Assembly: GCA_007135385.1 (NCBI GenBank)
Contig: SLIY01000194.1
Coordinates: 1 to 13,998 of the forward strand
Source: Leptolyngbyaceae cyanobacterium CSSed165cm_216
Lineage (GTDB): Bacteria > Cyanobacteriota > Cyanobacteriia > Phormidesmidales > Phormidesmidaceae
DNA length: 13,998 bases
Direction: 5' to 3'
The notes beneath the pieces are model-generated. The model was not told where the DNA came from and did no database searches. It saw nothing but the letters and a program-made list of their open reading frames with translations. Both the position numbers and the translations under genes were made by a program. Of the stretch, positions 1 to 4,889 are shown one piece after another. How positions within the stretch are numbered: position 1 is the first letter of the stretch; each line of letters opens with the position of its first letter.

Positions 1-330
1 ATGGTTATGACCGACACTGCCCCCTGTCGCCGCTGGTTGGTCCAGGTGTGTCAGCACCGCTCCTGTCAGCGGCATGGCTCGATGCAGGTATTGATAGCCT
101 TTCAACGGCATCAGTCCCGGCGAGTTTTGGTGGCGGAAACGGGTTGCTTGGGGCAGTGCAGTTCTGGCCCCACCGTGCGAGTCATGTCCGATAACACCTG
201 GTATTGCCAGGTTACCCCCGAGGACGTGCCCCAAATTGTGGCGCAACATTTGGGCCAGGGGCAGCGGTTACGATCGCGGTTACATCCTCGCTTTCATCCC
301 CCAGAGGGTCCCAACAATCTGCCAGAATAA
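1..330 (+). CDS. Small thioredoxin-fold [2Fe-2S] ferredoxin-like protein
   Basis: This is a 109-residue protein that probably carries one [2Fe-2S] cluster and shuttles electrons in the cytoplasm. The visible cluster ligands are C17 and C22 (C-x4-C) and C49 and C53 (C-x3-C), the spacing seen in NuoE and other thioredoxin-fold ferredoxins. The residues around them, RSCQRHGS and GCLGQCSSGP, fit that family. The last 25 residues are basic and proline-rich and lie outside the fold. The ATG at base 1 is at the window edge and a second ATG lies at base 7, so the true start could be either of these or further upstream. The stop is only 4 bases before the methyltransferase start, so the two are very likely cotranscribed. 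The electron partner cannot be told from the sequence. Confidence 0.8.
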   Translation: MVMTDTAPCRRWLVQVCQHRSCQRHGSMQVLIAFQRHQSRRVLVAETGCLGQCSSGPTVRVMSDNTWYCQVTPEDVPQIVAQHLGQGQRLRSRLHPRFHPPEGPNNLPE

Positions 331-334
331 GGGT

Positions 335-1519
335 ATGGCCCATAACCCAGTGCTTTACAACCTGCTCTGCGATCGCATTCGGCAGTCGCCCCACCAGCGG
401 CTACCCTTTGCCGACTTTATGGATCTGGTGTTGTACCATCCCCAAGCGGGGTATTACACCGCCAAAGGGTCAGGGCTAGGCCCCGGTGGGGACTTTGTCA
501 CCTCGGCCCACCTGGGCCAGGACTTTGGGGAACTCTTGGCGGTACAACTGGTCAATCTGTGGCAGCTGTTGGGCTACCCAACCCCCTTTGACGTTGTGGA
601 ACTAGGGGCAGGGCAGGGGCTGGTGGCTGCCGATGGCTTGGCCTACCTGGCCCAGCATTACCCCGCCTGCTACCAGGCGATCGTCTATACCATTATCGAA
701 AAATCCCCGGTTCTACGAGCGGTGCAGCGGCAAAACTTGGGAACTTGGGGCGATCGCGTCACCTGGGTCAGCCTCGAGGAGCTGGCCGATGACAGTCTCA
801 CGGGCTGTGTATTCTCCAACGAACTGGTGGATGCCTTGCCTGTCCACCAGGTAGTGCTCACCGCTGCTGGCCTCCAGGAAGTGTATGTAACCTTAGGGGC
901 TGGGGAACCCGCTCCCCTGCAGGAGGAGGTGGGGGAGCTCTCGACCCTACGACTGGCCGACTATTTTGATTTTGTCGGCATCGATCTGGCCGATCCCCAG
1001 TACGGGGAAGGGTATCGCACCGAAGTCCACCTGGCGGCCCTCGATTGGATGAAAACGATTGCCGCGAAATTACATCGGGGCTATGTGATCACCATCGACT
1101 ATGGCTATCCCGCTAGCCGCTACTACAGCCGGGGGCGGTCCCAGGGCACCCTCCAGTGCTATTACCAGCACGCCCACCACAACGATCCCTACAGCCACAT
1201 TGGCCACCAAGACATTACCGCCCACGTTAACTTCACGGCCTTAGAGCGCCAGGGACAGCAGTGCGGCCTGAAGACGGTCGGAGTGACCCAGCAGGGGATG
1301 TTTTTGATGGCCCTGGGGTTGGGTGATCGGCTCAATGCCCTGGCCGCCATCCAGGAGACCGATCCAGTGACGGTGCAGCGGGCGATTCAACAGCGCGATT
1401 GCCTCCACCAGTTGATTAGTCCCATGGGGTTGGGCAATTTCATGGTGTTGGTCCAGGGCAAAGCCCTACCCGACTCAGCGCCATTGCCCCAGGGGTTAAC
1501 GGTACCGCCCTTGATATAA
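335..1519 (+). CDS. MidA/NDUFAF7-family SAM-dependent methyltransferase
   Basis: This 394-residue protein belongs to the MidA/NDUFAF7 methyltransferase family (COG1565, PF02636). The mitochondrial member dimethylates an arginine of the NDUFS2 subunit of complex I and is needed for its assembly. The SAM-binding glycine loop is VVELGAGQG at residues 87-95, and the family signature NELVDALP is at 162-169. The N-terminal block with DLVLYHP, followed by GGDFVTS, is also typical. The reading frame is open back to 236, but that extension overlaps the ferredoxin. The ATG at 335, followed by AHNPVLYNLL, matches the family start and sits 4 bases after the ferredoxin stop. A role on the cyanobacterial NDH-1 subunit NdhH is inference. 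The methyl-transfer fold is secure, the target is not. Confidence 0.9.
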   Translation: MAHNPVLYNLLCDRIRQSPHQRLPFADFMDLVLYHPQAGYYTAKGSGLGPGGDFVTSAHLGQDFGELLAVQLVNLWQLLGYPTPFDVVELGAGQGLVAADGLAYLAQHYPACYQAIVYTIIEKSPVLRAVQRQNLGTWGDRVTWVSLEELADDSLTGCVFSNELVDALPVHQVVLTAAGLQEVYVTLGAGEPAPLQEEVGELSTLRLADYFDFVGIDLADPQYGEGYRTEVHLAALDWMKTIAAKLHRGYVITIDYGYPASRYYSRGRSQGTLQCYYQHAHHNDPYSHIGHQDITAHVNFTALERQGQQCGLKTVGVTQQGMFLMALGLGDRLNALAAIQETDPVTVQRAIQQRDCLHQLISPMGLGNFMVLVQGKALPDSAPLPQGLTVPPLI

Positions 1520-1520
1520 A

Positions 1521-1570
1521 GAATCCAGGAGTCAGGAGTCAGGGAAATCTGGCTTCTAGCTCCTAGAACA
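1521..1570. repeat. Remnant heptamer (CAGGAGT) repeat element
   Basis: CAGGAGT occurs twice in tandem plus a partial third copy at 1526-1543. It is followed by CTTCTAGCTCCTAG (about 1553-1566), which partly complements the repeat. CAGGAGTC-type tandem heptamers resemble the short tandemly repeated sequences described between cyanobacterial genes. Only a degenerate remnant is present, placed directly after the methyltransferase stop. Confidence 0.4.
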
Positions 1571-1580
1571 CCGGTACAAA

Positions 1581-1642
1581 TTCCAGGGTTCTGTCCTGAG
1601 GTGCCCCAAACTGCATGGTCAATCAACCCAAGAACCCTGGAA
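1581..1642. terminator. 12-bp perfect inverted repeat between convergent genes
   Basis: TTCCAGGGTTCT at 1581-1592 is the exact reverse complement of AGAACCCTGGAA at 1631-1642, with a 38-base loop. It sits between the ends of two convergent genes, where a bidirectional terminator would be expected. No T-run follows either arm, so it is not a classic intrinsic terminator. It could instead be part of the adjacent repeat remnant. The inverted repeat is seen directly; its role is inferred. Confidence 0.4.
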
Positions 1643-1701
1643 CCTTGACATACTGTACCGATACTCTAGATACGGTGAGCTCGTCTACCCCTGGCAAGCC
1701 G

Positions 1702-3273
1702 CTACAGCGTTCGGGTTTCTAAGGGCAAAAATACGGTCAATACTTCCCCGGTTTGGGGCCGCTGGCGCACAATCAACTTGCCCCCTAGGGCCTGAAACAG
1801 GTTTTTGGTGGCATTTAAATTCAAACTGAGGCCACCGGTTTCGGGCTGAAACATCAGCAGCTGTCCTAGGGCCTTGAAGGGCGACGACAACAGCTCATCG
1901 GTATCGCTAGGGGTATCGGCAGGGGGCTGCGACTGAAATTGCAACTTGAGTTGGTGTCCGGCCAAAGTCACCGCTAGTTTGATGTGGCTGTAAGGCGGCA
2001 AGCTGTGGGTAAAGCGATCAATCAGGCCAGTGAGGACCTGGGTCAGCATCGTCGGGTCGCTATGGACCATCGGTAGCTGAGCTGGCACATTCACAGTCAA
2101 CGTCAGGTTGCGCTGGCTAGCCTGCTGCTGCCAGCGGGGAATCGCATCGTCAAACAACTGGTTGAGGGAAATCGCGGACAGGGGGGATTTAGGTCGTTTC
2201 GTGGTGTCGGTTTCCAGCTCCACTGCTCTAAAAATCAAGTTAAACCGATCGATTTGCTGGGTACATTCCCGATCGATCAACCGCAGTCGCTTAGCCACAT
2301 CTTCGCCCACATCCCGGCGTTTCAACAGCGATCGGGTCAGGGTGCGGATGGTGGTCAAAGGGGTGCGAATTTCATGGGCCATAGCCTTCAGAAGCTCGGT
2401 GTCACTACCTGACTCAGGCGAGCTCTTGGCTTCGGCCGACATAAAGGGCCGCCGCTCGGCGGCGGAAAATCTCTCGGACTCTGGATGTTGGAAGGCGGCC
2501 AAAGCCGGTCGGTCGGGCAGGTCTAGCTGGGCAAACTGCACTGGCGACATCGCCGACGGCGGACTAGGCAGTGGAATTTGGCGTAGTTGTTGCATCAGCA
2601 AATGACTGTACCGGGTGACCAGCCGGTAGTCGGGTACCACAGGTGGAAACTGGCTGACTGCTTGATCGACCAAGGGCAGCAGGGGAGGCCGTACGGCCGC
2701 AATCCGGTGGCGCAACTGGCCCCATACCGCCTGCGCCACCCCAGGGTCAAACGAAAACTGAAACGATTGCCGCTGCCCCAGCAGCAGCACCAGGCTGAAG
2801 TCTTGGGTCAGCACTAAGCAAAATCGTTCCCGCGTTAGGGGATCGTCGGTCCCCACCGGAATCATTTGTAAATCCCCCGCCAGGGACTGGGTGCTGTTTC
2901 CCCCTTCCCCGGGCAGTAAGGGGCGGGCCACCGCCAAAATTCGCTCTAGGGGTTCGGGCACCAGCAGCCAATGGATCAACCGCTGACCCATCAGTTGGTC
3001 GGGCAGCACTGGAAACGGCCCAGAGAGGACAACGCCTAAGGGCATTTGGGGTTGAGCCTGGGGGCTGAGAGGCTGGGGTAACCGCTGCACCACTAACTTC
3101 ACCAACGCCCCAATTGCCGCTAGCCACTCCTGTTCCGCTTCAGCGGGGTAAGCTCCCGTCTGGGCCCCGGTCCCCGTCCCGTCTGGGCCATGCGGCCCAA
3201 CCCCACAGCCCCCATCTACCAAAGGGCTGTACTCTGCTAGCAGTTGAGTTAAAGAACAGGGTTGTTGCACCAA
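1702..3273 (-). CDS. Histidine-kinase-like protein with degenerate ATP-binding domain
   Basis: This 523-residue soluble protein has a sensor-kinase layout. An N-terminal region of about 230 residues carries a recognisable but unassigned block at 149-190 (FCLVLTQDFSLVLLLG, then FQFSFDP). A loose Pro/Ser-rich linker spans about 231-290. The dimerisation and phosphoacceptor segment has MAHEIRTPL with the phospho-accepting H300. The C-terminal catalytic-type domain spans about 365-519. The H-box is intact. Where the N-box should have its asparagines (after LTQVL at 410-414), the sequence reads TGLIDRFTHS, and no DxGxG G1 box is visible. Only a G2-like TGGLSLNL (480-487) remains. The start is TTG at 3273 or GTG at 3270, with an in-frame TAG at 3285-3283; no ATG lies near. 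No transmembrane segment is seen. It may be a pseudokinase or a phosphotransfer scaffold; no response regulator is adjacent. Confidence 0.8.
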   Translation of the reverse strand: MVQQPCSLTQLLAEYSPLVDGGCGVGPHGPDGTGTGAQTGAYPAEAEQEWLAAIGALVKLVVQRLPQPLSPQAQPQMPLGVVLSGPFPVLPDQLMGQRLIHWLLVPEPLERILAVARPLLPGEGGNSTQSLAGDLQMIPVGTDDPLTRERFCLVLTQDFSLVLLLGQRQSFQFSFDPGVAQAVWGQLRHRIAAVRPPLLPLVDQAVSQFPPVVPDYRLVTRYSHLLMQQLRQIPLPSPPSAMSPVQFAQLDLPDRPALAAFQHPESERFSAAERRPFMSAEAKSSPESGSDTELLKAMAHEIRTPLTTIRTLTRSLLKRRDVGEDVAKRLRLIDRECTQQIDRFNLIFRAVELETDTTKRPKSPLSAISLNQLFDDAIPRWQQQASQRNLTLTVNVPAQLPMVHSDPTMLTQVLTGLIDRFTHSLPPYSHIKLAVTLAGHQLKLQFQSQPPADTPSDTDELLSSPFKALGQLLMFQPETGGLSLNLNATKNLFQALGGKLIVRQRPQTGEVLTVFLPLETRTL

Positions 3274-3335
3274 GGAATTGACCTACCGCTGCATTGCTAT
3301 GGATACTCATGACCAGAGGTCACCCTGGCGACATC

Positions 3336-3360
3336 CCTAGTCACTAGTGTCCTAGTCACT
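3336..3360. repeat. 10-bp direct repeat, 15-bp period
   Basis: CCTAGTCACT occurs at 3336-3345 and again at 3351-3360, separated by AGTGT. It lies about 65-90 bases upstream of the kinase-like gene start on the minus strand and directly beside the hairpin at 3353-3388. The arrangement resembles a pair of regulator half-sites, but no known operator is matched. Confidence 0.4.
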
Positions 3361-3388
3361 CTATATAAAGCTCTCTATATAGAGACTA
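3353..3388. promoter_or_regulatory. AT-rich hairpin and 14-bp palindrome upstream of kinase-like gene
   Basis: TCTCTATATAGAGA at 3372-3385 is a perfect 14-base palindrome. TAGTCACTCTATATA to its left also pairs imperfectly with TATATAGAGACTA, giving an extended alternative stem. It lies in the 171-base gap after the ComFB-like gene stop and before the kinase-like start, both on the minus strand. It could terminate or attenuate the upstream transcript, act as an operator, or supply TATATA-like -10 hexamers. The structure is seen in the sequence; the function is inferred. Confidence 0.4.
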
Positions 3389-3444
3389 CGACCTTAGCAG
3401 CGATTGAGCTATGGGTAGAACCGAACGAGTGCTGAGCAATATCC

Positions 3445-3801
3445 TCAACCGAACCAATTGGAGGGGCTAGCCCCCGTGTCAGCCAGTTCGCGATCGCGGT
3501 GGTCATAGCTGGCTGTAACCATCCTGAGCAGCACCTCAATGCCCTGGTGGATCAATCGACTCATCTGCTCGTGCTGGGCGGGGGAATAGCATTCAGACGG
3601 GGATTCTAAGCTGCAAGCGGCGGTGCTATCCATGGTCACATAGACCACGGGTAGTCGGCTAAGGACATAGGCCGCTAGCCTTTGGCGCAGGTCGTGGTGA
3701 TCCACGTCCGAAAAATAGCCCTGGGCGATGTAGATGGCTAAGATAGCGTCAATTTTTTCTGTGACTGTGGGTAACGTAAGGTTAACAATGGTTTGAGACA
3801 T
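3445..3801 (-). CDS. ComFB-like small protein
   Basis: This 118-residue cytoplasmic protein has a core reading AAYVLSRLPVVYVTMDS (about residues 43-59), preceded by a helix starting TVTEKIDAIL. It ends in a helix, MSRLIHQGIEVLL. That pattern, a helix then xLxRLPxxYVTxx and a C-terminal helix with QG, matches the late-competence ComFB family (PF10719). Members of this family in cyanobacteria have been reported to bind cyclic dinucleotides. The usual zinc-binding cysteines of the Bacillus protein are not evident here. The ATG start at 3801 is supported by an AGGAG Shine-Dalgarno sequence about 10 bases upstream. The kinase-like gene follows 171 bases downstream on the same strand, suggesting a signalling pair. 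The family call rests on motif recognition only, so it is moderate. Confidence 0.6.
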   Translation of the reverse strand: MSQTIVNLTLPTVTEKIDAILAIYIAQGYFSDVDHHDLRQRLAAYVLSRLPVVYVTMDSTAACSLESPSECYSPAQHEQMSRLIHQGIEVLLRMVTASYDHRDRELADTGASPSNWFG

Positions 3802-3973
3802 CTTCAGACTTCTCCTGGGGTGGTCAAGAGCCTAGATGCGGACAGGGCACGGCTCTGTCTAGGGCACAGTGCTACCTCAAGTTTCAAATAAAAGTTTTTT
3901 TCTGCCCACAGAGAAATTAGAATCGATGCAAAGTGCAGCGTTTCTCAACTGACTGTAATGGACTGGTTGAGTA
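3802..3973. promoter_or_regulatory. Divergent intergenic region with candidate -10 and hairpin
   Basis: This gap separates the ComFB-like gene (-) from the hydrolase-like gene (+) and must hold both promoters. For the plus strand, TAGAAT at 3918-3923 is a reasonable -10 about 50 bases before the ATG, with no good -35. CTCAAC at 3944-3949 and GTTGAG at 3966-3971 form a 6-bp stem with a 16-base loop ending 2 bases before the ATG at 3974. That stem could mask initiation at 3974. Confidence 0.3.
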
Positions 3974-4675
3974 ATGGTCTCTTCTATGTTGCGTTGGATG
4001 ATCCCGATGGTGGCTATGGCCTTGGTGGTGTGTGGCGGTTTCCATGATCCTCAGAAGACGCACCAGATGGTGGCAACCCTTGCTCCCCAGCTTGATATTG
4101 AGCCGGATCGGGTGTTGGTGTTTGTCCCAACTTCATCGTCAGACATTCTGTCTGCCCAGGCCTTGAGGCAATGGTTAGCCCCAAGCCTGGCTCAATGGGC
4201 TCAATTAGATACCGCCCCCACAGAGCGAGCCTCTGCCCCCCAACCCGCCTACCCAGACGTGCTGGTGTGGGCCTTTAGCGCTGGCTGCGTGGGGGCGGCT
4301 GGTCTAGTGAACTATTGGCACCGCTACCGGGGAACCGTGCGAGCCTTGTTCATGGTGGATGGTTGGGGGGTACCCGGTCCATCAGTGGTGCCGGTCCACC
4401 GTCTCAGCCATGATTGGATCACCCATGTCACCTCCCCCTGTTGGGGCTGCCCAACGGCTCATTTTTATGCCGACCCTGGGGTGCCCCATCGGCAGCTGTG
4501 GCGGTCTCCTGATCAGGTGGCGGGGTGGCAGGTGGGGCCGCCGGGGGAGGCTTCCTTAGCGGTGAATGCCGCTGACGTTTTAATTAGCTGGTCTCGCTAT
4601 TACGGCCAACGACCGCTGGACCCATATCAACAGCTCATAACCCACAACCCCAAAATGCTTCCCATGAGCAATTAA
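3974..4675 (+). CDS. Putative alpha/beta-hydrolase-like protein, function unknown
   Basis: This protein has 233 residues as drawn. It has an alpha/beta-hydrolase look. CGGFHDP at 20-26 resembles a first strand and loop. VLVWAFSAGCVGA (97-109) resembles a nucleophile elbow with S102 inside A-F-S-A-G, a variant of G-x-S-x-G. A late ADPGVPH segment (166-172) could supply the acid and base (D167, H172). The catalytic assignment is inference. The N-terminus is uncertain: ATGs lie at 3974, 3986, 3998, 4007 and 4016, and none has a clear Shine-Dalgarno sequence. The last (MALVVCGGF) would start the protein right at the first strand, so the first 14 residues may not be translated. No substrate or partner is suggested by its neighbours, a ComFB-like gene (divergent) and ilvB (214 bases downstream). 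Confidence 0.6.
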   Translation: MVSSMLRWMIPMVAMALVVCGGFHDPQKTHQMVATLAPQLDIEPDRVLVFVPTSSSDILSAQALRQWLAPSLAQWAQLDTAPTERASAPQPAYPDVLVWAFSAGCVGAAGLVNYWHRYRGTVRALFMVDGWGVPGPSVVPVHRLSHDWITHVTSPCWGCPTAHFYADPGVPHRQLWRSPDQVAGWQVGPPGEASLAVNAADVLISWSRYYGQRPLDPYQQLITHNPKMLPMSN

Positions 4676-4744
4676 ACATCTAGGACTCTGCTGCTAAGAT
4701 TAAGGGATGGAAATGTACGTTATTTAACAGCATATAAGTGATAA

Positions 4745-4809
4745 GTGTCTTGAGTCACGTCAGTGCCTTGGGTCACGCCGTACCTGAGGCCATGCCTGTG
4801 GTCACGTCA
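4745..4809 (+). repeat. Degenerate 18-bp repeats upstream of ilvB
   Basis: Three 18-base units can be aligned by eye. They are GTGTCTTGAGTCACGTCA at 4745-4762, GTGCCTTGGGTCACGCCG at 4763-4780, and ATGCCTGTGGTCACGTCA at 4792-4809. The first two are directly abutting and match at 14 of 18 positions. A further related stretch, GCGCCTTG then CGTACTTGA at 4819-4841, mirrors 4763-4787. The shared core is TGGGTCACG. The array lies 50-145 bases before the AHAS start, where operator or leader elements would sit. Confidence 0.6.
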
Positions 4810-4841
4810 TTGAAGTGAGCGCCTTGTCCCGGCGTACTTGA

Positions 4842-4856
4842 ATCACTTTCGGTGAT
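4842..4856 (+). promoter_or_regulatory. Small hairpin in the ilvB leader
   Basis: ATCAC (4842-4846) pairs with GTGAT (4852-4856) across a TTTCG loop, 34 bases before the AHAS start codon. It directly follows the 18-base repeat array. It is short and has no T-run, so it could be a leader structure or chance. Confidence 0.25.
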
Positions 4857-4889
4857 GTCTTCCTGAACATCGTTCAAACCCCTTGCTTA

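Noticed and set aside
1657..1668. 12-base word TACCGATACTCT shared with 13833-13844
   Set aside because: Several 12-base coincidences are expected within 14 kb, and the flanks do not align.
1645..1672. TTGACA followed by TAGATA as a plus-strand promoter
   Set aside because: It would read antisense into the kinase-like gene; the -10 is poor and nothing downstream on that strand needs it.
2108..2605. 165-codon open frame on the plus strand, antisense to the kinase-like gene
   Set aside because: The translation is Ser/Arg-rich with no recognisable motif and mirrors the codon bias of the real gene on the other strand.
4016..4040. Possible lipobox (LVVC) at the N-terminus of the hydrolase-like protein
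   Set aside because: Valine at -1 is not accepted in lipoboxes, and the segment fits a first beta strand followed by CGGFHDP.
4715..4728. NtcA-like site GTA-N8-AAC upstream of ilvB
   Set aside because: The second half-site is AAC rather than TAC, and no -10 of the form TAN3T lies about 22 bases downstream.
4745..4841. CRISPR array upstream of ilvB
   Set aside because: Units are 18 bases, degenerate, partly abutting and irregularly spaced; there are no uniform spacers and no cas genes.
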